Below are positions 15,469 to 24,294 of a stretch of 64,000 nt of DNA, in pieces. Below the pieces are notes generated by a model, which had not been told where the DNA came from, did no database searches, and saw nothing but the letters and a program-made list of their open reading frames with translations. The DNA comes from Bradyrhizobium sp. in8p8 (GTDB lineage Bacteria > Pseudomonadota > Alphaproteobacteria > Rhizobiales > Xanthobacteraceae). Position numbers and translations under genes: made by a program. Location: positions 288,141 to 352,140 of the forward strand of contig NZ_AUGD01000009.1 in NCBI RefSeq assembly GCF_000426845.1. Direction: 5' to 3'. Each line of letters begins with the position of its first letter. Positions within the stretch are counted from its first letter, which is position 1.

Positions 15469-17582
15469 CAGGACGTCTCGCTGGCCTGCAGCATAGGACG
15501 GCCGCGGTTGAGTTGCACCTGCTTGAAGATACCGTCGGCATGGTGGGCGGTGCGGGTGCCCTTCGGGAAGCCATTTAGCGTGATGTCGAGTTTGGCGTTG
15601 CCGTTCAGAGAACCGGCATCGCTGGCGCGCATGCCCCGCTTGAGTAGTTCGGCATCGCTTGGACCGCGTCTACCCCGACGGATCATGTCGCTCAGCCGTG
15701 CGCCATGACTTTGCTGATCCGCCGCAATGACACCCTGCTTCCACGCCTGCCAGCGTGCGATGTGCGATCTGATCCGATTGTCGGGGCCAAAGAACGTTTC
15801 ACCATGCACGTCCGGTCCAGTCGGCGTAAAATTCCCGGTACGCTTGTGCTTCGCGGCGAGCCAGGACGACGCATTGTCAGTCGCAAAATTGCTGCTGTTG
15901 CTGCCTGCAAGGGCATTCTTCAGCCCCTGCTCAAGGATCGCGCGGTGGGACGGATTTTCCAGGGCACCTCGACCCATGTTGCCCATCGCATAGTAGCCAC
16001 CCTCACCAGTCCAGCGCGCCTCCTTCTCGAGGGACGTGCCGCGCACGATGGCGCGGTTCATGGTCTCCTCGATCACGTTCTGAGTTCCAACGGGATGCTT
16101 GCCTTGCTCATTGGCCGCGATCCGAAGGAGCTTGTCTCGCAGCCACGGCTTCTGCTCCAGCTCCTGAGCAAACCTCTTTCGCTGCTCGGCGAGCGTCCCA
16201 CTTGTCGGCACCGGAAGGCCGTCGCCCCCCATAGGAACGGACGAGCCATCGGGGCCCTTGCCCATCGACTTGGGTACACTCCCGTCCATTCCTCCGCTGC
16301 CGGCGCCCGGTGTCCCGATCGCCGGGAACTCCTTGCTACCAAAATAGCCGCCGCGTGAACGGGCCCCCATTCCGCCTGGATTGAACGCAGTCGGCTGGAA
16401 CATACCGGACTGCTCCATCATCTTCTGCTTCAGGAAGAACTCCTCGAGCCCCTGCCGCGTGCCTTCCTTGACGTTTTCCTGGGCCTTTTTGTCGTCGCTC
16501 CCCAAGCCGAACTTCTTAAAGGGCGCCTGCAGGTTCTCCTTCACGCTTGGCGGGCTCAGTTTGCCGTCCTTGCTGAAGAACCACTTGATGCCGTCGATGA
16601 TGGCCTTGATGTCCTGCAGATCGGACTTCAGCGACGGGCTGATACCCCAGCCTTTGAAAGTCTCCTCGAGCTTCTTGGCACCGTCATTGATGTCGTTCCA
16701 GATCGCGCGGATCTCTGGGTCGTGAACGAAGTCCTGAATGCTCTTCAGCCCTTCCGTGATCCCGGGCGCGGCCGCCGAGGACATCTCGTCCTTGAGCCCC
16801 CGGAACGTCGTCAGCAACTCGTCCCATGCATGCTTTGCATCATGCGCAGCTTGCGCATTGAACGGAAACCGTCGATTAAACTCATCAGACTTCCGTCGCA
16901 TCTCCTGCATCTCTTTGTCGGTGAGATATGCCCAGTTCTCCGGCAGGCCGAGTAGACCGAGGACGCGCTTGCGCTGGTCGACGTCACGGATACGCGGGAT
17001 CAACTCCATTGCCTTGCGCAGTTGCTCCTCGCGCCGGCCGTCCAGTTGCGCCAGCGGCGATCCGATGTCGCGCCATGCGTTGGCACCGAGCGCCTTCCAA
17101 GCGTTGATGTAGGCGGGTGAGCGACGGTGAAGCTCGTCCATGTGGGCGCCGAATTGCTCAAGCGACTTGATCGTCTCGTCGGTCGAAACGCCGTATTTTT
17201 GGTTGGCCTCGGCCAGGCCCCGGACACTGTTCATCATCAGGCCGGAAGCGCGGTGCGCAAACTCCAGCTTTTCGCCGTATTCTCCGAAGCCTTTGACAGC
17301 CTCGCTGACTGCGGCAATTCCGCCGGCAACGCTGAGCGCTGACAGGCCGAGCGCATTGAATGCCGGCCGCAGCACGTCCGTGGTCGTCTCCTTGACCTTC
17401 GCCATCTGCTCGCGAAGTTCATGGTAGGCCTTGTGGTGCTGGTTGACGTGCTTTCGACCTTCGTCATGCACCTTCCTGGAACCATCGCCGATCTTCTTCA
17501 GAGCATCCATCATGCTCTTCAGAGGTCCGGAGTATTTGTCGACGACCTCGGCGACGAGGCGCATGGTCTCCTGTTCTGACAT
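15468..17582 (-). CDS. Tail tape measure protein with C-terminal hydrolase-like region
   Basis: The 704-residue protein begins MSEQETMRLVAEVVDKYSGP. It has heptad-rich helices at about 15-75, a hydrophobic stretch FNALGLSALSVAGGIAAVSE (about 75-95) and a long helical middle. Residues about 470-610 look globular, with NEQGKHPVGTQNVIEETMNRA and GNFTPTGPDVHG, reminiscent of SleB-type or related muralytic domains that some tape measures carry to open the cell wall. The start directly follows the stop of the frameshifted chaperone product. Confidence 0.85.
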   Translation of the reverse strand: MSEQETMRLVAEVVDKYSGPLKSMMDALKKIGDGSRKVHDEGRKHVNQHHKAYHELREQMAKVKETTTDVLRPAFNALGLSALSVAGGIAAVSEAVKGFGEYGEKLEFAHRASGLMMNSVRGLAEANQKYGVSTDETIKSLEQFGAHMDELHRRSPAYINAWKALGANAWRDIGSPLAQLDGRREEQLRKAMELIPRIRDVDQRKRVLGLLGLPENWAYLTDKEMQEMRRKSDEFNRRFPFNAQAAHDAKHAWDELLTTFRGLKDEMSSAAAPGITEGLKSIQDFVHDPEIRAIWNDINDGAKKLEETFKGWGISPSLKSDLQDIKAIIDGIKWFFSKDGKLSPPSVKENLQAPFKKFGLGSDDKKAQENVKEGTRQGLEEFFLKQKMMEQSGMFQPTAFNPGGMGARSRGGYFGSKEFPAIGTPGAGSGGMDGSVPKSMGKGPDGSSVPMGGDGLPVPTSGTLAEQRKRFAQELEQKPWLRDKLLRIAANEQGKHPVGTQNVIEETMNRAIVRGTSLEKEARWTGEGGYYAMGNMGRGALENPSHRAILEQGLKNALAGSNSSNFATDNASSWLAAKHKRTGNFTPTGPDVHGETFFGPDNRIRSHIARWQAWKQGVIAADQQSHGARLSDMIRRGRRGPSDAELLKRGMRASDAGSLNGNAKLDITLNGFPKGTRTAHHADGIFKQVQLNRGRPMLQASETS

Positions 17583-18055
17583 TCAAGACTCCTGCGCCAG
17601 CTTTAGCCGCACCAGCGTGCGGCTATACAGCAGATCAACGGAATGACGAGGAAGGCTGAGGAACACGAACGGATCGCATTTATAGATCAGGGCGAGGTCG
17701 AGACAATCGTCGATGTCGGCCTCTACCTCGCCGGAGTAAAAAAAGGCGAGATGTGCCAGGCCAGCCCAACAATGTCCTGCGGATCAAGCTCGGCCAGCGA
17801 GGTCGATGGGATGCTGGGCTGAGAGATCCTTGCCACCATTTGCAGGACCTTCGCCAGGTCGTGTTCGATACGCGGCGGATCAATGTGCGGCGAGAAGATC
17901 ACTGGATTGCCTACCGCGAGCAGGTCGCCCCCATTCGGCTTGCGCATGACGATCGACCGCACCTCCTCGCCGTACGCCTTGACCGGCTTCAGCAGCGGAT
18001 AAGGCGGAAGAGTTTCGGGCTTCTCATCGTTCACGTCTTCGACTCGCTTTGACAC
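17583..18055 (-). CDS. Tail assembly chaperone, -1 frameshift product (gp41-like long form)
   Basis: Translation starts at 18055 and shifts to the -1 frame at the T7 run (17738-17744). The new frame reads YSGEVEADIDDCLDLALIYK and on to KLAQES, ending TGA at 17583-17585, directly before the tape measure ATG. The predicted product is about 157 residues: 106 shared and 51 new. The extension has good codon texture and exactly fills the gap to the next gene. Tail assembly chaperones of contractile and siphovirus tails are commonly made in two forms by such frameshifting. Confidence 0.75.
17723..18055 (-). CDS. Tail assembly chaperone, short form (gp41-like)
   Basis: The 110-residue protein begins MSKRVEDVNDEKPETLPPYP. 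The sequence LLKPVKAYGEEVRSIVMRKPNGGDLLAVG (about 21-49, in pieces) is typical of Mu-like tail assembly chaperones. It ends SPFFTPAR at a TAG. It is encoded between the tail tube and tape measure genes, the standard chaperone position. Confidence 0.85.
   Translation of the reverse strand: MSKRVEDVNDEKPETLPPYPLLKPVKAYGEEVRSIVMRKPNGGDLLAVGNPVIFSPHIDPPRIEHDLAKVLQMVARISQPSIPSTSLAELDPQDIVGLAWHISPFFTPAR
17738..17744 (-). promoter_or_regulatory. Slippery heptamer T TTT TTT for -1 ribosomal frameshift
   Basis: Seven consecutive T on the minus strand sit in the X XXY YYZ phase relative to the chaperone frame, so both P-site and A-site tRNAs re-pair perfectly after a -1 slip. The 0-frame stop follows four codons later, and the -1 frame is open up to the tape measure start. 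Confidence 0.75.
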
Positions 18056-18423
18056 TAGGTGATCTCCTCGCAGGTTACGCCCTCAAAGGTCACCTCCACC
18101 TTGCCGTCATGTGCGTCGATCGCGAATGCAGACGTGGTCCAGGCCTCGGTGAGGACGTAAGTGACGCCGTTGGCGAGCGCACACTGCACAGTCGCGTTGG
18201 TGATGTTTTCGAGGTCGACCATCGACAGCTGGTTGCCAATCGAGAGATCGCCCTTGATGCTGGGCACGATAGGCTCCTCCACGTAGCCATGGACGAAGTC
18301 CTGCCCGGCGATGCCGGTGCGCTTGAACTTGCTCGGGGTCACGGAAAAGTTGCCGCGCGCTTCCAGTTGCCTCCCATCCACCCGGATGGAAAGCACGCCG
18401 CCGATCCTGTTGCTGGTCGCCAT
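18055..18423 (-). CDS. Tail tube protein, Mu gpM-like
   Basis: The 122-residue protein begins MATSNRIGGVLSIRVDGRQL. Key blocks are the GNFSVTPSKFKRTGIAGQDFVHGYVEEP stretch (about 24-51) and the middle LENITNATVQCALANG (about 71-86), typical of the phage tail tube family of Mu-like myoviruses. The gene follows the sheath gene and a hairpin, and its stop overlaps the chaperone ATG by one base. Confidence 0.9.
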   Translation of the reverse strand: MATSNRIGGVLSIRVDGRQLEARGNFSVTPSKFKRTGIAGQDFVHGYVEEPIVPSIKGDLSIGNQLSMVDLENITNATVQCALANGVTYVLTEAWTTSAFAIDAHDGKVEVTFEGVTCEEIT

Positions 18424-18436
18424 CTATCGCTCCGAT

Positions 18437-18464
18437 GAAAAAGCCGCCTCGCGACGAAGCGGCT
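18437..18464 (-). terminator. Hairpin with T5 between sheath and tube genes
   Basis: On the minus strand AGCCGC and GCGGCT form a stem around an approximately 11-nt loop, followed by TTTTT. It sits between the sheath stop and the tube ribosome binding site and looks like an intrinsic terminator or RNA-processing hairpin within the operon. Confidence 0.6.
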
Positions 18465-18495
18465 AAGGCTGATGTGGTTGGGTTTCGACGCCTGC

Positions 18496-20262
18496 TTAGG
18501 CGGCGACCTGTGTGTCCGATGCGAACATCAACCTGAACTGTGCGAGCACGTCGAACTGACGCAGCTGCCCGGCGAGCCGCGGGGTCCAGAGCACCTGAAC
18601 CTTGTTCGGGTTCTGGTCATCGAGCTGAACAATCAGGTTCTTGGAGAACTCGCGCGTGCTAGAGACCAGGCCATCGTATTCGGCGAGCACGTACTCGGCG
18701 ATCAGCTCGACTTTGATGTCGATCGGCCGGACTGCGGCCTGACCGGGTCCGAGCCGCGTCCCATCCGGGACCAGCTTCATGCGCGGATACTTCGACGTGA
18801 TCGACGATTTCATGCGGCTGAGCAGCGCGGCCAGCGTCGCGAGAACGGTAAGCTTGCCGAAGGCCGTGTCGGACTGTCCGAACGAATTGAACTGGTATTG
18901 CGACTGCTCGACCAGGATCGCGCAGTTGCCGGAGGCGTTAACTCCCTGCACTGCGAAGCCGCTGTTGACCAGAGAATTGCGCTGCGTCTGGATGAAGCGG
19001 TCCTGCGACAGCGGGGGTAGCACGCCGAGGAGCTCGAGCGTCTGCAGCGGTCGCGCCGGGTCGTCGGAAAAGCCTAGCGCGGCATCTGCGCAGTAGCACG
19101 CGGTGACCTCCCAGGGCGGCGACGGGAACTTCTGCTCCATCGCCATGGTCGAGATCACGGGCGCGTTCTGCGTGATCCCCCAGGAGATCAGGCTCGAATA
19201 GGTGTCTCGCCGTGCCCCAACCACCATGCCGTACTGCTGGCGGGTGTAATTCCACCGACCGCCGGGACCGAAGCCATACTCGATGGCCCACGCCGCAAGC
19301 GATCCGGCGTCGGTATAGGGCATCCCGACGTACTGGAAGTCCAGCGTGTTGATGTTGGCGATCGCGGTTGCGAAGTCCGGGTTGCCGGTTCCGCCCTGCA
19401 TCTGCCCCCATGAAGTCGAGAAGAACACTATGGTGTCGTTGGTGGTAACCGCCTGCGCGAGGTTCGCCGACATGGTCACGGTGGTTGCGTTCAGCGACGC
19501 AACGGTGCCGATCAGAGACGATGGCCCGGGTACACCGATCGTGGTGTCATATGCCACCATGCCAGCCACCACATTGGCGTTGGCGCCGCTGGCGAAAGTC
19601 ACCGCGGCCTGGCCGGTGGTGCCACCGGCGGACGCCGGGATGGCGATCTGGCTGAAACTGAGCGAGAGCCCAGTCGGATAGGTCTCTCCAGACGAGACAC
19701 CGTAATAGTTCGGGATGATGACGATGTCGTTGCCGGTCAGGCCCTTCCACTGGCAGGTCAGCGACACCAGCGCGCCGGACGCAGTCGCCGTCAGCGGCAG
19801 TGACGTCACCGCGTTGATCGCGGCCGCAAGGTTGGTCGCGATCGTCGTGGCATCGTCGGTTGATGCCACCTGGCAAGTAACCTTCTGGCCGGCGATGTAG
19901 AGGGTGATCACGCCGGAATTGCTGCCCGAAGCCACCAGAATGTAGCCGGTAGCGGCGACGCCGGCCGATGGCTCGGAAACAGGCAGACACCACAGTTGCT
20001 GCGTCGTGTTGCTGGCGAAGAACGCAACCACCATGCGGTATAGCATCGAGCCGATGCCGAACAATGTCCCAGCCTGGGCGACTGAACCGACCGCGATCGG
20101 AACGCCAGGGACGGCGTTGCCGGCATTGCCGCCTGAGGTGAACATCTGCCCGGTCAGTAGCGCGCGCTGTGCGTTGGACACATTGCCAGCCTGGCTTCCG
20201 TCGACGGTGGCCCAGAACAGCGGCAAATTCCACGATTGCGGGATCCCGGTGCTGATCGTCAT
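18496..20262 (-). CDS. Contractile tail sheath protein, Mu gpL-like
   Basis: The 588-residue protein begins MTISTGIPQSWNLPLFWATV. The N-terminal IPQSWN..P.FW motif and C-terminal strand-rich domain ending FDVLAQFRLMFASDTQVAA are diagnostic of Mu-like sheaths. The region AAINAVTSLPLTATASGA...LTCQWKGLTGNDI (about 146-180) is the family's surface domain. It polymerises around the tube and contracts to drive it into the cell. The length is slightly above Mu gpL (about 495), owing to a Gly/Ala/Thr-rich insertion at about 205-270. Confidence 0.93.
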   Translation of the reverse strand: MTISTGIPQSWNLPLFWATVDGSQAGNVSNAQRALLTGQMFTSGGNAGNAVPGVPIAVGSVAQAGTLFGIGSMLYRMVVAFFASNTTQQLWCLPVSEPSAGVAATGYILVASGSNSGVITLYIAGQKVTCQVASTDDATTIATNLAAAINAVTSLPLTATASGALVSLTCQWKGLTGNDIVIIPNYYGVSSGETYPTGLSLSFSQIAIPASAGGTTGQAAVTFASGANANVVAGMVAYDTTIGVPGPSSLIGTVASLNATTVTMSANLAQAVTTNDTIVFFSTSWGQMQGGTGNPDFATAIANINTLDFQYVGMPYTDAGSLAAWAIEYGFGPGGRWNYTRQQYGMVVGARRDTYSSLISWGITQNAPVISTMAMEQKFPSPPWEVTACYCADAALGFSDDPARPLQTLELLGVLPPLSQDRFIQTQRNSLVNSGFAVQGVNASGNCAILVEQSQYQFNSFGQSDTAFGKLTVLATLAALLSRMKSSITSKYPRMKLVPDGTRLGPGQAAVRPIDIKVELIAEYVLAEYDGLVSSTREFSKNLIVQLDDQNPNKVQVLWTPRLAGQLRQFDVLAQFRLMFASDTQVAA

Positions 20263-20314
20263 GTCGCGCTATCTCCTTTTGTGGCGGAAGGCCTGCCTAC
20301 GATGCCGGCCGAGT

Positions 20315-20635
20315 TCATTCCTGGGTTGCCGTCGAGGTTTTCTTCGCGGCTACAGAGGACTCAGGGTCGGCATCGCCGGATGCCTTGATATCGGCCGTCT
20401 GCGGCGCTGGCTCCGACGATCCGGTCGCGTGCGCCGGCGGCTTGCCGTGATCGACCTTCTGGCGCTTCGAACGGTGGCGACGCGCGATGTCGGTGGTGAT
20501 CGCATTGTCGCTCAGCATGCGCGCGGTGAAGGCATCATGCTCCCAGATCGATCCATCATCGCTGATTGCGCCGCTGACCGGGTGCCGCACATCGAGCGCA
20601 GCTTCGTGCGTCGGATAGACCTTGATCGCTGGCAT
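20315..20635 (-). CDS. DUF2635-like phage protein, Mu gp38 position
   Basis: The 106-residue protein begins MPAIKVYPTHEAALDVRHPV; the ATG at 20635 was chosen over an ATG 12 nt upstream because it fits the short family N-terminus. The first 50 residues match the small DUF2635 type (K-V-x-P...V-R-x-P-x-S-G). The rest is a low-complexity Ala/Lys/Thr tail. It lies between the terminator protein and the sheath, as gp38 does in Mu. Confidence 0.65.
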   Translation of the reverse strand: MPAIKVYPTHEAALDVRHPVSGAISDDGSIWEHDAFTARMLSDNAITTDIARRHRSKRQKVDHGKPPAHATGSSEPAPQTADIKASGDADPESSVAAKKTSTATQE

Positions 20636-20643
20636 GGGTGTCC

Positions 20644-21216
20644 TCACTGGTCGAGATTTGCGATGGTCGTGATGAGCTGGCCACTCGTTGCGGCATCGTC
20701 GAAAGTACTGACATGCACGTCGACTTCGGCGAGCGGCGTCGTGGCGACGGGCTCGAAGTAGCAGCGGTAGCGCACCGTCATTTGAAGGCGAGCCTCGGCG
20801 TAATAGCTCTCGCCGAGTTGCGGAAAGTTGAAGCTACGTTGGATCTGCTCGAAGGACTCTATAACGGCTCGGCCATCTGCATCCTTCAGGCTGACGAATG
20901 AGATGTCCTGAAGCAGCGTGTCCTCGATGAGGTCAATTAGGGTGTCGAGCGACCCGTCAAGCGATGACGGCTTTTCGGCCTCATCCAGCACCGAGATCCC
21001 TAGCGTCACGTCCGAGATGAAGCGCGGCACAGAGACGTTGCCGTCGCCGTCCGTATTCATGATCTCGCGGACAAGATAGACGGCGAGGCGCGGCAGCTGG
21101 TCGCTCTGGACCGTAGGGATCGGCAGCTTCGCGGTCGAGGTCCAGTTCGCAGCGATGGTACCGACCGTCAGGCGCCTGAAGGCCTCGTCGCGGATGAAGG
21201 TCGCGAGCGTGGTCAC
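20644..21216 (-). CDS. Tail terminator/gp37-like minor tail protein
   Basis: The 190-residue protein begins MTTLATFIRDEAFRRLTVGT. Features are an N-terminal helix, VYLVREIMNTDGDGNVSVPRF (about 46-66), LDTLIDLIEDTLLQD, and a C-terminal strand rich in aromatic residues (RYRCYFEP). This is the layout of phage tail completion/terminator proteins. It lies between head-tail joining and sheath genes. The subfamily assignment is from position. Confidence 0.6.
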   Translation of the reverse strand: MTTLATFIRDEAFRRLTVGTIAANWTSTAKLPIPTVQSDQLPRLAVYLVREIMNTDGDGNVSVPRFISDVTLGISVLDEAEKPSSLDGSLDTLIDLIEDTLLQDISFVSLKDADGRAVIESFEQIQRSFNFPQLGESYYAEARLQMTVRYRCYFEPVATTPLAEVDVHVSTFDDAATSGQLITTIANLDQ

Positions 21217-21590
21217 GGCTTCCGCTTCAGGATCAGCACCGTGCCGCCCTGCCCGTCCGGCTGGTCGTTGTCGACGACGAAATCAACCACGGCGCCTGGC
21301 GCGTAGGCGTCCTTGAGGTAGCCCATCGGCAGGTTGCTTGCGAGCGTACGGACGTAGTCGCCCTGCATTAAGGGAACGGCGAACTCGTCGAGCTTGACGC
21401 CTAGCTTGATGGTGCGGGTCGAGAATGGCGCGCCGTTGTCGGCCACCAGGTTGATGTTGTCGACCGTCCAGACCCCTCGCACGTCATAGGGGCGCGCCGT
21501 CGGCTGCGACTTCACCGGGGTAATCGTCACCGGTTTGGCCCACGCCTCCATGCACGGGCCCAGTACCAGCGCGGACAGGTCAATGCTCAT
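21213..21590 (-). CDS. Head-tail joining protein (gpFII-like position)
   Basis: The 125-residue protein begins MSIDLSALVLGPCMEAWAKP and ends GQGGTVLILKRKP. It is beta-rich, with the motif GVWTVDNINLVADNGAPFSTRTIKLGVK (read in pieces, about 40-67) and an ending as in lambda FII-type joining proteins. Its stop overlaps the next gene's start by 4 nt. The role is inferred from size and place between capsid and tail terminator. Confidence 0.65.
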   Translation of the reverse strand: MSIDLSALVLGPCMEAWAKPVTITPVKSQPTARPYDVRGVWTVDNINLVADNGAPFSTRTIKLGVKLDEFAVPLMQGDYVRTLASNLPMGYLKDAYAPGAVVDFVVDNDQPDGQGGTVLILKRKP

Positions 21591-21635
21591 GGATGGCCCG
21601 CCCGGCTGATTTCTTAGAAGGAGCGCAGTTCTGGA

Positions 21636-21929
21636 TCAGGAGGCGGGGGCGAGCTCGGAGAGGTGCGAGCCTTCGGCGGGCACGGTCTTGAGCACCCTGG
21701 CCGGATCGACGATAAAGCCGAGCGCGCGCAGCGACTTGATCTCGCTTTCCGGCAAGTTGACCTCCTCGCCCGGGCCGTACTCGACGATCTTCGGCGCGCG
21801 GATCGGCTTGCCGGTTTCGGGATTGGTGCCGACGATCTGCATGTCCCGATCGTTCGGGACGCGGATGGTGCGACCGCGCTCGACGGTGCCGCGCACGAGT
21901 TTCTCGCTGCCCTGTCGTTCATCTGCCAT
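21636..21929 (-). CDS. Small conserved head-module protein (97 aa)
   Basis: It begins MADERQGSEKLVRGTVERGR. The first half is basic, and a VEYGPGEEVNLPESEIKSLRALGFI block in the second half resembles small capsid-adjacent proteins with a P-G-x-E-V-x-L-P turn. It lies between capsid and joining protein genes with its own ribosome binding site (AAGGAAG). The function is unknown. Confidence 0.55.
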   Translation of the reverse strand: MADERQGSEKLVRGTVERGRTIRVPNDRDMQIVGTNPETGKPIRAPKIVEYGPGEEVNLPESEIKSLRALGFIVDPARVLKTVPAEGSHLSELAPAS

Positions 21930-21992
21930 TTCAGTTCTTCCTTTTGAAGGTGAGGTGAAAAAGGGATCGGGTGACGGATCACCCGATCATGA

Positions 21993-23084
21993 TCAGCCGA
22001 GGACCGCGTCGCAGACCTGTGCGGCGAACGAGGCGTTCACGCGCGACGGGATCACTATCGGCGAGGACTGCATCAGGATGTAGCGCTGCGCCGGATCCTC
22101 GGTGACCCAGGTCTTGGGCGCGAAGGGAAGCGAAGCGTAGTTGAACGCCGGGTCCAGGATCTGGCCGAAAGCTCGGGTGCCCATCATGTCAGGACCGCAC
22201 ATCACGAGCGAGCCGTCCGGCATCATCGGATATTCCTTGCCAACAGTCGCGTTGCCGTCAGTGCCGGACTCTACGTACCACTCGTTGTAGATCCAGAGCG
22301 AATACTGGCCCCACTGGCCCTTGTAGATCGCGCCGCGCTGGATCTGCGGCCCGATGTTGATCGAGTTGCCGGCATCGCCGAGCTTCGGATAGTAGATCGC
22401 GCCCTTAAGCAGCGGGTCGGCGATGAAGCCTTCCCATGCCGAGGTGGTGAATACGATATCGGTGGTGATCGCACCCGACTTCTTCAGCATCTGCCGCTGC
22501 CAGCTCTCGATATTGAGCACCGGCGTCGCGGTGCCGGCGACGACATTCGCCGGCGTCCATTTCGCGGAGCCGGTGAGCGCGACCGTCAGAGAAGAGTCTC
22601 GGCCGAAATCGACCACCACGGTCGGGAAGCCCTCGCCGGTGATGGTCACCTTGCCGCCGACCAGTACCTGAGCCGCCATCCACTCCAAGCGGCGGGTCAG
22701 GATGTCGATCTGGTCGGTCATCTCGAATTCGAGATTGGCCATCTCGCGCTCGGCGCCGGTCATGTCGCCGCCGATGCGTTCGCCGATCATGCGGCGGACG
22801 GGCTTGCGAAGGTCGGGCGCCCGCTTGTCCTTGATGTAGGCAGGCTTGAAGGTGTTCGTCTGGATGCGTCGCTGCTCGACCAATTTGCCTTCAACCAGGG
22901 GAGAGACGAACGGCGCCATGCGGCGCGTTCCGATGTCGACGTCGATCGAGACGAACTCGCTGTCGGACATCGCGATGTTCGGGAAGAACTTGTCGAGCAG
23001 GAACGTCACCGCACGCTTCAGGTTCGGAACGACCTGGATCAAGGTATTCGTGTCGTAGACGAGCGTGCCGGGGGTGGTGGCCAT
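21993..23084 (-). CDS. Major capsid protein, lambda gpE family
   Basis: The 363-residue protein starts MATTPGTLVYDTNTLIQVVP with an ACAGGAG site upstream. It shows the family's features: NLKRAVTFLLDKFFPN near the N-terminus, DVDIGTRRMAPFVSPLVEGK (about 47-66), KPAYIKDKRAPDLRKPVRRMIGE (about 79-101) and the C-terminal QSSPIVIPSRVNASFAAQV. It forms the icosahedral shell and is bound by the decoration protein. Length is normal for the family (about 340-365). Confidence 0.93.
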   Translation of the reverse strand: MATTPGTLVYDTNTLIQVVPNLKRAVTFLLDKFFPNIAMSDSEFVSIDVDIGTRRMAPFVSPLVEGKLVEQRRIQTNTFKPAYIKDKRAPDLRKPVRRMIGERIGGDMTGAEREMANLEFEMTDQIDILTRRLEWMAAQVLVGGKVTITGEGFPTVVVDFGRDSSLTVALTGSAKWTPANVVAGTATPVLNIESWQRQMLKKSGAITTDIVFTTSAWEGFIADPLLKGAIYYPKLGDAGNSINIGPQIQRGAIYKGQWGQYSLWIYNEWYVESGTDGNATVGKEYPMMPDGSLVMCGPDMMGTRAFGQILDPAFNYASLPFAPKTWVTEDPAQRYILMQSSPIVIPSRVNASFAAQVCDAVLG

Positions 23085-23117
23085 TTCTAGGGTCTCCTGT
23101 GAGTGAGCCGCCAACGC

Positions 23118-23154
23118 AAAGGCCCCGGAGGCTCTTTCGAACCTTCAGGGCCTT
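23118..23154 (-). terminator. Hairpin between decoration and capsid genes
   Basis: On the minus strand AAGGCCC pairs with GGGGCCTT across an internally structured loop, ending CCTTTGCG. It is a weaker intrinsic-terminator-like element in the head operon, placed just before the capsid ribosome binding site. Confidence 0.4.
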
Positions 23155-23190
23155 GCCCGGCGTGGTTTTGGTGGGTTGAAAGGGTTGCCG

Positions 23191-24237
23191 TTACGACGGA
23201 TCGGCGGCGCTGAGGACGCTCTTGATGAAGATGCCCTTGCCGCGGAAGCCGTTGCGGATGTCGGCAGGTGACAGCGAGGAGTCATAGACGATGGCGTTGC
23301 CGTTGAACTCGCCCATCTCGTAGACGCCCGCGATCACATTGCCTCCGGTCGGGTCGGTATAGTCACAGAGAATGCCGGCCGGAACGTTGCTGCCGTCAAT
23401 CGCGCCCTTGGTGCAGAGCTTCCAGGTGACGGTCGACTGTGCGGTGAGATCGGGCACATAGATGCCGAAGATGTCACCGGCCGCGGGTGAACCGCCGGTG
23501 GTGATCGTGAAGTTGATCTCCGGATCGACAAAGGCAGTTCCCATCGTCTGGGTGCCGAGTACGGCGCCGCTCGGGGACTCGACCGTACCGACGGTCGCGC
23601 TGGTCAGCGTGATCGTGTACAGGCCCGGCTTGGTCGCGGCACCGAGCGAGATCGAGCCGATCGTCGCAGTGCCGGTGTTCGCGGTACCGCCCGACAGCGT
23701 CGCGCCGGACACGGTGAACGCGGTCCCGTTGCTGGTCGCCAACGTGTAGGCGTTGCCGCCGGTGCCGAAGTTCACAGCCTTGGCCGTAATCGTCGATCCC
23801 GACAGGCTGTAGGTCATCTTCGACAGGTTGGCATCGCCGGGATTGGCGAGCAGCGCGGCGAGAAATGCCTGGGCGATCTGGGCCGTGGTCATCGAGGCCT
23901 CGAACAGCACTTGATTGGCGGCCGGCAACTGGCCGACGCCGCTCTTGGCATTGAAGGTGATCACCGTGCCCTGAATGGTGACGGTGTCGCCGTCGGTGGG
24001 GACCGCGGCAATGGCCACAGTACCGGAGGCCTGCACCTTGCCGGTCGAGCTCACCGCCGCGCCGAGCGAGGCGCGGCCCATCACCGTACCGCGCGGGAGC
24101 GCCGCGGATCCCGAAACCGTCACACTGTTGGTGACAAGCTGCAGCGGGCCAGCGATCAACTGATCCGGAATGAACGTGTTCGCCGAGATGGACGGCTGCT
24201 GGGGGTTTTCACCCAGAATTCCGACAGAGAGAGACAT
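23191..24237 (-). CDS. Head decoration protein, lambda gpD-like, with inserted beta domain
   Basis: The 348-residue protein is about three times lambda gpD. The gpD signatures flank an insert: ALPRGTVMGRASLG at about 46-60, and NGNAIVYDSSLSPADIRNGF with a GIFIKS end near the C-terminus. The insert (about 70-187) carries DGDTVTIQGTVITFNA and a Gly/Thr/Ser-rich beta segment like flagellin IN-type modules. It caps capsid three-fold axes; the extra domain would project from the head surface. Confidence 0.85.
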   Translation of the reverse strand: MSLSVGILGENPQQPSISANTFIPDQLIAGPLQLVTNSVTVSGSAALPRGTVMGRASLGAAVSSTGKVQASGTVAIAAVPTDGDTVTIQGTVITFNAKSGVGQLPAANQVLFEASMTTAQIAQAFLAALLANPGDANLSKMTYSLSGSTITAKAVNFGTGGNAYTLATSNGTAFTVSGATLSGGTANTGTATIGSISLGAATKPGLYTITLTSATVGTVESPSGAVLGTQTMGTAFVDPEINFTITTGGSPAAGDIFGIYVPDLTAQSTVTWKLCTKGAIDGSNVPAGILCDYTDPTGGNVIAGVYEMGEFNGNAIVYDSSLSPADIRNGFRGKGIFIKSVLSAADPS

Positions 24238-24294
24238 GATCGAAGTTCTCCTTCAAATGGAGGTGTTGGAGGATGCCTTGTGGATGCGAGACCG

